This document shows, piece by piece, positions 17,569-26,094 of a stretch of DNA of 64,000 nucleotides. The notes below the pieces were generated by a model. It was not told where the DNA came from, ran no database searches, and was given only the letters and a program-made list of their open reading frames with translations. This stretch comes from Leptospira bouyouniensis (GTDB taxonomy: Bacteria; Spirochaetota; Leptospiria; Leptospirales; Leptospiraceae), in assembly GCF_004769525.1 (NCBI RefSeq), contig NZ_RQFT01000012.1, positions 504,001 through 568,000 on the forward strand, given 5' to 3'. The position numbers and the translations under genes were made by a program. Each line of letters begins with the position of its first letter. The stretch's first letter is position 1.

Positions 17569-18315
17569 GTGTTAAAAAAAAGTTTTTTGATTCTTTCCAT
17601 TTGTTTGTTTGGCCTCTCGATCACAGCACAAGAATCAGGTGCTCCCGAAAAAGGAAAGGAATCCATTGAAGAATTAGACAAATTGGACCAAGGTACCAAC
17701 TTAGAGCGCAAACAATACAAAAACATTTCTGAGAACAACAAAGACCGAGTAATCAACTCGATCAAATTGTTAACCATTGTTACTGCAAACTTTGGTGACG
17801 AAGTCCCTGATTCCAAAACAGCTTTAGAAAAAATCAAAAAAGACTACCAATTGGTTTTACGTTATTATTACCGAAGGGCATACATTGCATCAGGAAAAGC
17901 GATGGTAGCACTCGAAAAAGACATCGCCACTTTACTTGGAAAATTTGCGAAGAGTTATGATACCAAAACACAAAATTTACTCGCAGAATGTGCAGATACC
18001 ATCACAGGCCAAGAACAAGCACAACTTGTGGATACTTCCACTGAAGGGGCAAAACCTGTAGTTCCGTACAGAGAGATTGCTGAAGCACAACAAAAATTGC
18101 GCATAGCCTACAGCCAATTAGGTCTTGCGACTGACATGACAAGAGATGATCGTTTTTATGATGCAATCGTTCACTACCGCATTGCAAAAGATTATGGAAT
18201 CAAAATCTTAACTGATTTCAAAGAACAGGAAACAGACAAAAAAGCGATCACTGATAAATATGCAAAAGATCTTGCTGATAATAAAAATCATATTGTGAGC
18301 CAAAACACAAAATAA
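17569..18315 (+). CDS. Exported helical protein of unknown function
   Basis: 248 residues from GTG 17569, preceded by AAGGAG at the right distance; upstream in-frame starts lack this. The signal peptide is MLKKSFLILSICLFGLSITA followed by QES. The mature protein is predicted largely helical with long amphipathic stretches and a YYYRRAY segment. The family is not recognised. It stands between an O-methyltransferase and an amidase gene. A structural or envelope role is only a guess. Confidence 0.7.
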   Translation: MLKKSFLILSICLFGLSITAQESGAPEKGKESIEELDKLDQGTNLERKQYKNISENNKDRVINSIKLLTIVTANFGDEVPDSKTALEKIKKDYQLVLRYYYRRAYIASGKAMVALEKDIATLLGKFAKSYDTKTQNLLAECADTITGQEQAQLVDTSTEGAKPVVPYREIAEAQQKLRIAYSQLGLATDMTRDDRFYDAIVHYRIAKDYGIKILTDFKEQETDKKAITDKYAKDLADNKNHIVSQNTK

Positions 18316-18333
18316 TCGAATGAAACTTTTCTT

Positions 18334-18359
18334 TTCTCCGCTCAGATAAGGGCGGAGAA
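18334..18359 (+). promoter_or_regulatory. Hairpin covering the ribosome-binding region of the amidase gene
   Basis: TTCTCCGC (18334-18341) pairs perfectly with GCGGAGAA (18352-18359) around a 10-base loop. The 3' arm contains GGAG, the only Shine-Dalgarno-like sequence before the GTG at 18370. No T-run follows, so it is not a normal terminator of the preceding gene. Folding would mask the ribosome site. Confidence 0.4.
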
Positions 18360-18369
18360 TGGCAGAAGC

Positions 18370-19716
18370 GTGTTTTTATTTCCTTTGATCCCAACTAACT
18401 TTTTTACTTTATTTATTGTCACATGTTTATGTGCGAACGTACTTTCTCTTGCGGCAGAACCAAATTTCCGCATTGTGATTGATCCAGGCCATGGCGGAGT
18501 GGCAAAAGATCCGAAAACTCAACATGGGGATAAGTATGATAGTGTCACCCAAACGTATTTGGAAACCTACAAACAAGGAACCGAACACGGGAGTATCACA
18601 GAACGGAAAGTAGTCCTTGACCTAGCAAAAGAAGTTCATAAAATTCTTAAGTTAACCGAAACAGAACAAGGTTGGAAAGAATTCGAAGCGTATTTAAAAC
18701 TTTTTTCAAAAAAAAATGAATTCACTCGGGTAAGATTTTTAAGCCACCTAACAAGAGAAACTTCATTTGATGATGATCCAGCTTCGGACGACCCGAATGC
18801 CCCTTACCGTTTATATGATTTTCCAGATCCAAAAACATCGGTGAGAAAAAAAGGTAGACTCTCTAAAATCAATGAAATCAAACCTCATTTGGTTTTATCC
18901 CTTCACCTAAATCCTGCAAGCAAAGGCCAAAAGGGGGGAATGGCCGCCGTCCTCACTCCAGGTTACAAAACCTTTTCGCTCTTAAAAAAAATTTCGAACA
19001 AAGAGAAGTCACCAAATGGTTTTCTGAATGGACCTTGGTCGGATTGGCTCGTATTCCAATCTGGATGGAGTAAATTAGAAAACGCAACTGCCGATGCATG
19101 GATTTATTTCCACGGGTATTGGTCCAAAAAAAATGGGAAAGAAGCGGATCTCACTAAGTTTGAAGGTTACCGCCAAAATATGATTAGTTGGAAATATGCC
19201 GATGATCCCAATTGGGAAAAAAATATCGGAAAAAAAGGTCCATATGCTAAATCACATGATGAATTTGAACCAAGCGGTCGTTTTTTTGAAAGGGAAATGG
19301 GTAAAAAAGAAGAGTGGAGGCGAGAAGGCGGAAGAGAAGGGTTTGGTGGTGACAACCATTACGTGACGAGAGAACTCATGCGTTTTGTCCAGTATGGGTT
19401 ACCAGTCCAACTTAAAAGTAAAGAGTCTCCCTACCCAGAACTTGGACCTATCCAAAAGCCATATATTTCCACCTATAGTTTGCCTACCTATACAAATGCG
19501 CTTTGTGCGTTTATTGAAATTGGATATGTCAACCGCAGCCGTGATATGAAATACCTCATTCAAAACAAAAAGGAAACTGCCATTTCGCTCGCGGTTGGCA
19601 TCTATTCCTTGTTTGTTGGGTTGGAATTGAAAAAAAATTCAAACTTACCATATACTCCGAAAGGTAAAAAAGTAAATTGGGAACGGTATGAAACATATTT
19701 TGATGAAGTGATCTAG
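18370..19716 (+). CDS. N-acetylmuramoyl-L-alanine amidase-like protein (Amidase_3)
   Basis: 448 residues with an N-terminal signal-like hydrophobic segment. The Amidase_3 zinc motif starts at IVIDPGHGG (Asp38, His41). A Glu near ITERKVVLDLAKEV, the second His in LVLSLHLNP, and a distal FIEIGYVNRS segment match the zinc and catalytic positions. A long Lys/Asp-rich insert lies between, making it larger than typical amidases. It should cleave the amide bond between MurNAc and the stem peptide in peptidoglycan. Translation from GTG 18370 may be controlled by the hairpin just upstream. Confidence 0.85.
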   Translation: MFLFPLIPTNFFTLFIVTCLCANVLSLAAEPNFRIVIDPGHGGVAKDPKTQHGDKYDSVTQTYLETYKQGTEHGSITERKVVLDLAKEVHKILKLTETEQGWKEFEAYLKLFSKKNEFTRVRFLSHLTRETSFDDDPASDDPNAPYRLYDFPDPKTSVRKKGRLSKINEIKPHLVLSLHLNPASKGQKGGMAAVLTPGYKTFSLLKKISNKEKSPNGFLNGPWSDWLVFQSGWSKLENATADAWIYFHGYWSKKNGKEADLTKFEGYRQNMISWKYADDPNWEKNIGKKGPYAKSHDEFEPSGRFFEREMGKKEEWRREGGREGFGGDNHYVTRELMRFVQYGLPVQLKSKESPYPELGPIQKPYISTYSLPTYTNALCAFIEIGYVNRSRDMKYLIQNKKETAISLAVGIYSLFVGLELKKNSNLPYTPKGKKVNWERYETYFDEVI

Positions 19717-19730
19717 GAATTTAATTTCAG

Positions 19731-20507
19731 ATGAAACCAAAAAAAGAAACTTCCAAAGTATTAAACCATCCTTTATTCCCTGCCTTTATCTCTATGTACC
19801 AGAAGTCCTTGGTATTTCGGTATTCTAAAGAAAACTTAAAACAATACCCTGAGTTTTTGTCCATTCCTGAAAAGACCATTCACGAACTGCTAGATTTTTT
19901 TCTAGAATACTTATATCCAAATTATGAAAAAAGGAAAAAACTTGATGCCGCCTTTGACGCGTTATCTGGTTTCGTAAATCACCCTTCTAAAATTTGGGGG
20001 ATCCTTGGAAATTTGGCTATGTCCATTTTTCGATTTGGGAAACATTTTCCCATGGCATTGAAGGCAGGTCTCTCAGCTCTCCATTCTTATGTGACAGCCC
20101 ATAGTTTCGAAGAAGAGTTGGTATTGGCTCTCGATGCAAAAGAAAATCCTAAAGAGTTTTTGGAATCACGAGAAGCAATGGAGAAATTGATATCATCCGT
20201 TGAAAAATCAAAAGCAGATGCATTCAGAAATGATGTAGGTGCTCTCTTCGGAATTTTTTCTGACAAAGAACTTGTTCGAAAAATCATCCTCATTATGGAA
20301 GATATTTTAGTGAGAATGGAATCAAAATCCTCCCTTTATACAACTGATGATAAAAATGGAATCTCTCTTGGGGTTTCAATTTTGAAAGAGGGAAGGAAAA
20401 TTTTTGATATGATGACGAAGGAAGAAATTTCCCTCGTCTTACAAGCGATTGATAAAATTGAAGAAAACTTTTATCAAACTGCTTGTGAGAGGTTTCGAAC
20501 TAAATAA
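19731..20507 (+). CDS. Protein of unknown function, helical
   Basis: 258 residues starting MKPKKETSKV, 14 bases after the amidase gene and probably co-transcribed with it. It is predicted almost wholly alpha-helical, without signal peptide or long membrane helix; one moderately hydrophobic stretch (ILGNLAMSIFRFGKHFPMAL) could associate with membrane. No catalytic motif is recognised and no family is assigned. It ends 5 bases before the convergent tRNA-Leu gene. Confidence 0.7.
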   Translation: MKPKKETSKVLNHPLFPAFISMYQKSLVFRYSKENLKQYPEFLSIPEKTIHELLDFFLEYLYPNYEKRKKLDAAFDALSGFVNHPSKIWGILGNLAMSIFRFGKHFPMALKAGLSALHSYVTAHSFEEELVLALDAKENPKEFLESREAMEKLISSVEKSKADAFRNDVGALFGIFSDKELVRKIILIMEDILVRMESKSSLYTTDDKNGISLGVSILKEGRKIFDMMTKEEISLVLQAIDKIEENFYQTACERFRTK

Positions 20508-20512
20508 CTTTT

Positions 20513-20598
20513 GGTACCGATGGCCGGAATCGAACCGGCATGATGTTACCATCGGTGGATTTTGAATCCACTGCGTCTACCAATTCCACCACATCGGC
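20513..20598 (-). tRNA. tRNA-Leu (CAA)
   Basis: Minus strand, 86 bases including an encoded CCA. The acceptor is GCCGATG/CATCGGT with a G1-T72 wobble. The anticodon stem is GTGGA/TCCAC with loop TTCAAAA, giving anticodon CAA for UUG. A long variable arm (CGATGGTAACATCATG region) marks a class II tRNA, and the T-loop is TTCGATT. Unlike the initiator tRNA in this window, the 3' CCA is present in the DNA. Confidence 0.95.
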
Positions 20599-20602
20599 AT
20601 TA

Positions 20603-21007
20603 TCAGTCTTCAGCTTCGATATATTTACCTTTTCCGCGGGCCACTATTTTGCCGATCTCATTTTCGATTTCAGCACGGTTTTCGATGATTTTTTTATTCT
20701 TTTTCACAAACCATCCACGTAAATGGAGAGGTTCATTCACCTTAGCAGGTTGTAGGAATCTGATTGTGAGTTCCCCTGTTGTGGTTTCGAAATTCATCGC
20801 TTCGTTGATCTTTACCATGATCTCATCTAAGATGGTAGAAATAATTCCTGGGTGGATTTGATCCGGTAAACCCTGGTATTTTTCGGGGCAGGTGTAATCA
20901 CCGAAGGCAGTTTTTGTGTCTTCGTCAAATGTGATTTTTAACTGCAACCCGTCTGCATTGTCCGGTGAGGAGGCAAAGCTGAGATTTTTTTTCGCAACGG
21001 ATTTCAT
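20603..21007 (-). CDS. PaaI-type hotdog thioesterase
   Basis: 134 residues, a single hotdog domain. The central helix region [13 protein letters not shown] matches the HGG(x)n(D/E) active-site helix of the PaaI/4HBT thioesterase family, with Asp/Glu available as catalytic acid. It likely hydrolyses an acyl-CoA thioester in the cytoplasm. It lies 4 bases downstream-adjacent to tRNA-Leu on the same strand, so the two may be read from one transcript with the tRNA last in order. Confidence 0.85.
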   Translation of the reverse strand: MKSVAKKNLSFASSPDNADGLQLKITFDEDTKTAFGDYTCPEKYQGLPDQIHPGIISTILDEIMVKINEAMNFETTTGELTIRFLQPAKVNEPLHLRGWFVKKNKKIIENRAEIENEIGKIVARGKGKYIEAED

Positions 21008-21169
21008 GCCACCATGGAACGCAAGAATTTCTCTTGTGTCAAGCAGAAAAAGAACTTGCGGTCAGTTTGGTCCCAAAAGCTTCGTAAAAAGCTTGGAAAA
21101 CGAATATTCTTTCGTTATTTCTTAAATACCAGCTCTCTAATCCTCGAAAATAAAGAGTAGAACCCTTCT

Positions 21170-23680
21170 ATGTTAACCACCCTTATGATGTTACTCGGTC
21201 TCTCTGGAACCGGCGCCGATCTCGATGAGATCGCCCGGGGTGAAGGGAGTGGTGGGCCAACTTCCGATCTAAGTCAGAGACAAAAACGTAGACTCAAACA
21301 AAGACAAGGTGACGAAACAAATCCTCCAGAACCAAAACGAAGTGGTGGCGGCGGCAGGTCTTCGCGGGATCCGAGTCCCAAAAAAGGAAGGGGAGAAGAA
21401 CTTGGATTCCAAACAGAACCAAAGTCTCCTAAAACAAAAACAAAATCTTTATCAGATAAACTTTCCGAGTTACCAGAAATGGATGAGGAAGATGGAGAGC
21501 CATCGTTAGGTGGTGAAGAGTCCAAAAATCCATCTCGAAGGAAACGGGAAAAACAAAAACCACCCAAATCTTTAAGCGAACTTCCATTAGGTGATTTTGG
21601 AGAAGAATCTGTAGATTCTGAAAGTTCTCCTCAAAGGCCAAGAAGAGAAAATCCGGAAATTAGTTTTTCAGCTGATGATATCATTTCTAAAAATTCAAAG
21701 TATTCATTTCACAGAAGACCACTTCTCAATGCGGAAGCACTGGTGGAAGCGGAACAAGTGGAAGAAGCGATTGAAATCTTTGAACGAACGGGAAATCGAA
21801 TCCCAGATCCTGGGATCAAAGAAAAAATCAAAAAGAACATCCAGGATTTAGAAGAGTTTTTAGAAGACAATCCTGCAAAGAGTCCTGACGATCCGAACAA
21901 GGATAGCGGAAAAAAAGGGAAAGATCCCCTACCAAAAGGGAAACCAAAACCTCCTGGCAGTGGCGAAACACCAGATAAAGATCTAAGTGATTTGGTGCAT
22001 GCCTTAAAAGAGGTTTCAGAACTATTTGCAGAATCAATTGCACGTGCCATCCAATTTGCACAAAACTCACAACCACCTAACTTTCCAAACCTTCAGAAAG
22101 ATGCACAGTTTCCACAACCTCAAAATATCGGTGACTTCCCTCCACCACCTCTTCCAAAAGAGAATCGGGAAACTCAATCTTCAGGTGGTCCTCAAATCAA
22201 CCAAACTGTGGAAGGTGGAAACCAACTCGTTCACCCCATTGTATATCAGTTTTTACAGGGAAGCCCACCACCACAAAGTTTAAATCCAGCGCAGATTCAA
22301 AACCAGGACCAACTCTTACAATCGTTAAACGAAGGTTTGACGGCAGGTGCCCTCACACCCTCGGCCCCTGGAATGCAAGTTCCTCCAAGTGGATCTGGAA
22401 TTGTCGGACCATTTTTTGTCCCACCAGAAAGTAAACAAAGGACAGAAGAAGAACGAAAACCTTTCGATTTACAAGAGTTAGCGGAGCAGATCTCTAAAAA
22501 AGATGTTTCGGAACTTGATTTACCTGAAGATACATTTTTTTCCAATGATTGGAAACAATTCAAAGACCTTCCTCTTGTTGATAGAAGGTCTGGCGAAGAA
22601 CGAAGGAAAAACCCTGACCGTAGGACCAATTTAGCTGGCAGAAAGGATAGACGTTCTGGTGAAGATCGTCGTAAACGAGATCGATTCAAAGAAAGAGAAG
22701 AGTTCTTAAAAAACCAAGCCCTTCAAAAGTTAGAAAAAAAGGCAAAAGAATTTGAAGCAAAAGGGGAAGAAGCTTCCCTTAACGATTTACTTAAACCTTA
22801 TTTTCCTGAACAACCAAACTTAAAGTTACCAGAGTCTTGGGATTTAGAATCGATTGGTTTACCAGATCCGAATGACATTCGACGAGATGAAAAGGAACCT
22901 CTACTCCATCCGAATGAAAGGAAGGTTTCCGACGAAGAACCAAACTGGTTCCAAGAGGCAACGGATTCCTTACGAAAAGAATTAGAACTCCCGGATCCAG
23001 TAGACCCACAAACTGATGAGTTGATATCTTCTAAGGTTGAACTCCCTGAATCAGTTGATCCTAATAAACATAAGTCGGAAACAATTATTGAAACGGATTT
23101 GCCCATCCAAGTGGAGTTAACAAACAGACCACTTGTTGCGGATGATATCAAAATCGGTTTGCCTGATGCAGACGAAGTATTCCGAGATCGGAAATTAAAA
23201 GAAGAGGCCGAGGCAAAAGAAGGTCCTTCCTTCGAAGATGTAGATGGGCCTGATATTGAAATTGTCGATGGGGACTTGGGAGAGATTGCAGAAGAAGAAT
23301 CTCCTATGCCGCTCGATGAGATGGCAGAGAAGGCCACAGAAGATGAGCCTGAAAAAATCATCCACGGAGTTTTGGAATTAAAACCACCAGAAGCCGATGA
23401 TGCACCATTTTTAACTCTGACATATGATTTTGGAAAAATCCCACATGCGTTTCGGTTGTCTAAAAATTATTCCATTATGGAATATTCTTATTATAAATAC
23501 AAACCAATGCTCATGAAGGCACAAGAGTTTGCCCGTCGAAAGATGTTAAAAAATGCACTCAATTATTACCGCGTCATCAAATCACAAAATATCCCACCAG
23601 AACTACGTAAGATGATCAACCGTAACATCCGTGATATCACTGAGTTTATGGAAAAATTCCTCATGGCAAAAGGGAACTAA
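21170..23680 (+). CDS. Large low-complexity protein with two similar helical (TPR-like) units
   Basis: 836 residues. A short hydrophobic start (MLTTLMMLLGLSGTG) is followed by long Pro/Lys/Glu/Ser-rich, disordered sequence. Two segments of about 50 residues resemble each other: about 184-235 (PLLNAEALVEAEQ... LEEFLED) and about 779-832 (PMLMKAQEFARRK... ITEFMEK). Both look like one TPR-type helix pair plus a third helix. An RRSGEERR/DRRSGEDRR double motif lies near residues 470-500. Function is not recognised. Spirochaetal flagellar collar proteins are also large TPR-containing proteins, but this link is speculative. Confidence 0.65.
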   Translation: MLTTLMMLLGLSGTGADLDEIARGEGSGGPTSDLSQRQKRRLKQRQGDETNPPEPKRSGGGGRSSRDPSPKKGRGEELGFQTEPKSPKTKTKSLSDKLSELPEMDEEDGEPSLGGEESKNPSRRKREKQKPPKSLSELPLGDFGEESVDSESSPQRPRRENPEISFSADDIISKNSKYSFHRRPLLNAEALVEAEQVEEAIEIFERTGNRIPDPGIKEKIKKNIQDLEEFLEDNPAKSPDDPNKDSGKKGKDPLPKGKPKPPGSGETPDKDLSDLVHALKEVSELFAESIARAIQFAQNSQPPNFPNLQKDAQFPQPQNIGDFPPPPLPKENRETQSSGGPQINQTVEGGNQLVHPIVYQFLQGSPPPQSLNPAQIQNQDQLLQSLNEGLTAGALTPSAPGMQVPPSGSGIVGPFFVPPESKQRTEEERKPFDLQELAEQISKKDVSELDLPEDTFFSNDWKQFKDLPLVDRRSGEERRKNPDRRTNLAGRKDRRSGEDRRKRDRFKEREEFLKNQALQKLEKKAKEFEAKGEEASLNDLLKPYFPEQPNLKLPESWDLESIGLPDPNDIRRDEKEPLLHPNERKVSDEEPNWFQEATDSLRKELELPDPVDPQTDELISSKVELPESVDPNKHKSETIIETDLPIQVELTNRPLVADDIKIGLPDADEVFRDRKLKEEAEAKEGPSFEDVDGPDIEIVDGDLGEIAEEESPMPLDEMAEKATEDEPEKIIHGVLELKPPEADDAPFLTLTYDFGKIPHAFRLSKNYSIMEYSYYKYKPMLMKAQEFARRKMLKNALNYYRVIKSQNIPPELRKMINRNIRDITEFMEKFLMAKGN

Positions 23681-23747
23681 TCTCTTTGTAAAGTAATGCT
23701 TAAATCTTTTGTCTATGGCTCAAAGGAGTTTCAATTTTAACTTATTC

Positions 23748-23778
23748 TTGACAACTTTGGTAATCATTCCAGTCTAAC
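23748..23778 (+). promoter_or_regulatory. Possible promoter for the ABC-F leader region
   Basis: TTGACA at 23748-23753 is a perfect -35 box. The best -10 candidates are weak (TCTAAC at 23773-23778, spacing 19). Transcription would begin near 23785, just before the short leader ORF at 23801. Confidence 0.3.
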
Positions 23779-23800
23779 ATTGGCTAGAGAGGGCACTCCG

Positions 23801-23824
23801 ATGAGACTTACAAATCCATACTAG
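23801..23824 (+). CDS. Possible 7-codon leader peptide (MRLTNPY)
   Basis: ATG AGA CTT ACA AAT CCA TAC TAG is preceded by GAGAGGG at a normal ribosome-binding distance. Its stop codon touches the first arm of a long-range hairpin (23824-23832 with 23883-23891) that ends just before the ABC-F gene. Short leaders with this arrangement control many ABC-F and methylase resistance genes by ribosome stalling. Whether this one is translated is unknown; a 7-codon ORF can occur by chance. Confidence 0.35.
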   Translation: MRLTNPY

Positions 23825-23891
23825 GTAAGCAAAAAACAAAATATCACTATTTCCACTTCTCTTATTCAAACTGGGACAAGACTTGCTTACC
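23824..23891 (+). promoter_or_regulatory. Long-range hairpin in the ABC-F leader
   Basis: GGTAAGCAA (23824-23832) and TTGCTTACC (23883-23891) are perfectly complementary over 9 bases, with a 50-base loop, followed by GTTTT. The hairpin begins at the stop codon of the leader ORF and ends about 20 bases before the AGGAG of the ABC-F gene, so it could act as an attenuator. Confidence 0.45.
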
Positions 23892-23923
23892 GTTTTCCAA
23901 TGGAAACTTTTAGGAGCAGTTAT

Positions 23924-25432
23924 ATGTCCAAATCCCTTCGCATCCAAAACGGAACCTTTCGTTACGATACTCAATCTACACCAATCTTTGAAAACTTAAC
24001 TGTCCACTTCTCACCCGGATGGACTGGGATCGTTGGCAGAAATGGTAGTGGTAAGACAACACTTGCCAAAATCCTTTTACGTGAACTGAGCTTAGACCAA
24101 GGCAAAATCGAAGGTGCAATCCATGTTTTGTATCTAGCCCAAGGCACAGAATTGGAACAGAAGGAACTGAGTGAATTTTTAAACGATGATACCAAAGAAA
24201 CAGGTTTTTGGAAAAGTCGATTGCAAATCAAAATACATTCAGTCGAAGAATACCATACATTGAGTTTTGGCGAAAAACGTAAACTTCTCCTTTCCCATAT
24301 ACTATCGAAAGAACCTGAGGTTCTGATCCTTGATGAACCGACGAATCATCTGGATGCCAAAAGCCAAATGATTTTACGCCAGGCCATTTTGGCATATAAA
24401 GGGATTGGAATCTTAATTAGCCACGACAGGTCCTTGTTAGATGAGCTGACTACTTCCTGTGTTTTTTTAGAAAAAAATTTTATCGAGCAGAGGCCTGGGA
24501 ATTATTCGGAAGGAAAACGGGAAAGAGATAGGGAAGCTCAAACAAGGATTCGCGAATGGCAATCCGCTAAAGTAGAAAGGAAAAAATTGGAGAAGGAATG
24601 GAAACGTAGAAGAGAAGAAGCAAGTCTTTCCCACAAGAAAAGGTCTAAAAAAGGATTGGATCTCCATGACCATGATGGTAGGGCCAAAAAAGATTTAGTT
24701 CGCGTTTCTGGAAAGGATGGTGTGGCTGGCCGTTTGAAAAACCAAATCGAACGAAGGACTGAGAGAAGTGCTGAAAAAGAAAAACTAACTTGGGAAACAT
24801 TGCCAGAGAAAGAAACCATCGGTATCCAATGGCATAACCACCTAACAAAACGAAACCATTTGTTTCAATATGATGCAGAAAGTTTGGTTTTACCTTTTTT
24901 ATCTTTAGAATTGCAGTTTCCTTTAAAAATTGGATCCTATGCAAGGATTGCCATCACAGGTGCGAACGGTTCAGGGAAGTCGAGTTTGTTACGGTATCTT
25001 TTGGAAAGTTTTGAAGATAAACAAATTACATCGGTTTATCTTCCTCAAGAATTTTCAAAACGAGAACTCACTGCCTTACTCCAAAAGTTCCGATCTTTCT
25101 CTGAGAAGGAACAAGCAGAATTACTTGCGATTGTCCATCGATTGGGAAGTGATCCCAAACGATTTTTAGAGTCAGAGGCCTTAAGTCCTGGAGAAGGGAA
25201 AAAATTAGCACTTGCGATGCAAATCGAAACCAAAGCGGACGTGATCCTCTTAGACGAACCAACAAACCATTTGGATTTAAAATCTGTAGAAGCTTTAGAG
25301 CACTCATTGCAAGGAACTCAGTCTGCACTTGTCTTTGTCAGTCATGATGCAACCTTCGTCAAAACATTGGCTCGTGAAGAGTGGGTTTTGGAAAACTTCC
25401 GGCTCACACAAAAACATCTAGACAGAATCTAA
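23924..25432 (+). CDS. ABC-F family ATPase
   Basis: 502 residues from ATG 23924, which has AGGAG 8 bases upstream; an upstream ATG at 23900 does not. Two ABC ATPase domains are joined by a charged linker (about residues 190-300) and there are no membrane helices. Walker A motifs are GRNGSGKTT and GANGSGKSS, signature motifs LSFGEKRK and LSPGEGKK, and Walker [12 protein letters not shown] and [15 protein letters not shown] proteins bind the ribosomal E site and act in translation rescue or antibiotic protection. The leader region upstream suggests induction by a translation stress. Subfamily cannot be named. Confidence 0.92.
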   Translation: MSKSLRIQNGTFRYDTQSTPIFENLTVHFSPGWTGIVGRNGSGKTTLAKILLRELSLDQGKIEGAIHVLYLAQGTELEQKELSEFLNDDTKETGFWKSRLQIKIHSVEEYHTLSFGEKRKLLLSHILSKEPEVLILDEPTNHLDAKSQMILRQAILAYKGIGILISHDRSLLDELTTSCVFLEKNFIEQRPGNYSEGKRERDREAQTRIREWQSAKVERKKLEKEWKRRREEASLSHKKRSKKGLDLHDHDGRAKKDLVRVSGKDGVAGRLKNQIERRTERSAEKEKLTWETLPEKETIGIQWHNHLTKRNHLFQYDAESLVLPFLSLELQFPLKIGSYARIAITGANGSGKSSLLRYLLESFEDKQITSVYLPQEFSKRELTALLQKFRSFSEKEQAELLAIVHRLGSDPKRFLESEALSPGEGKKLALAMQIETKADVILLDEPTNHLDLKSVEALEHSLQGTQSALVFVSHDATFVKTLAREEWVLENFRLTQKHLDRI

Positions 25433-25467
25433 GGACTGTACTTAGAATAATTCTAAGGAGTGACATT

Positions 25468-26061
25468 ATGCCACAAGTGACATCACATGCCCCTGATTTT
25501 AAAGCAACCGCAGTGATCGGGGACAGTTTCAAAGAAATCAAATTATCTGATTACAAGGGAAAATGGGTGGTACTCTTTTTCTATCCACTTGATTTTACAT
25601 TTGTATGTCCAACAGAGATCATTGAATACGACGCAAAACTCGAAGATTTTAAAAAGATCGGAGCCGAAGTTTTGGGTGTATCAGTTGATAGCGAATTTTC
25701 ACACTTAGCTTGGAAAAAAACGCCTAAAAAAGAAGGTGGTATTGGAGAGATCAAATACCCACTCATCGCGGACAAAACAAAAGAAATCGCAAAGTCTTTT
25801 GGTGTTCTCATTGAGTCTGGTCCTGATGCGGGAGTTGCGTTACGCGGAACTTTCATCATCGACCCACAAGGCGTGATCCGCCAAGCAACTGTTAACGACC
25901 TTCCAGTAGGACGTAACATTGAAGAAGCACTCAGACTCATCAAAGCTTTCCAATTTGTGGAAAAACACGGTGAAGTTTGTCCTGCGAACTGGGATGAAGG
26001 TAAAAAAACGATGAAAGCAGATCCTACTGGATCAAAAGCTTACTTCGCTTCTGTCAATTAA
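25468..26061 (+). CDS. Typical 2-Cys peroxiredoxin (AhpC/Tsa)
   Basis: 197 residues from ATG 25468, preceded by AAGGAG. The peroxidatic Cys47 is in FVCPTE and the resolving Cys171 is in GEVCPANW near the C-terminus, as in typical 2-Cys peroxiredoxins. It reduces hydrogen peroxide and alkyl hydroperoxides in the cytoplasm using thioredoxin or AhpF-like reductants. [13 protein letters not shown] matches the GGLG region of redox-sensitive members, here with GGIG. It is followed 33 bases later by sufB, an oxidative-stress-sensitive Fe-S function, and may be co-transcribed with it. Confidence 0.94.
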   Translation: MPQVTSHAPDFKATAVIGDSFKEIKLSDYKGKWVVLFFYPLDFTFVCPTEIIEYDAKLEDFKKIGAEVLGVSVDSEFSHLAWKKTPKKEGGIGEIKYPLIADKTKEIAKSFGVLIESGPDAGVALRGTFIIDPQGVIRQATVNDLPVGRNIEEALRLIKAFQFVEKHGEVCPANWDEGKKTMKADPTGSKAYFASVN

Positions 26062-26094
26062 TTGAACTTTCTCGAATAGAGAATGGGAGAACCA

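Noticed and set aside
22798..23361. 187-codon Ser-rich antisense ORF
   Set aside because: Mirror of the Asp/Glu-rich coding sequence of the 836-residue protein; no start signals.
23715..23777. 20-codon ORF (MAQRSFNF...) before the ABC-F leader
   Set aside because: No ribosome site, and it overlaps the -35 box of the proposed promoter.
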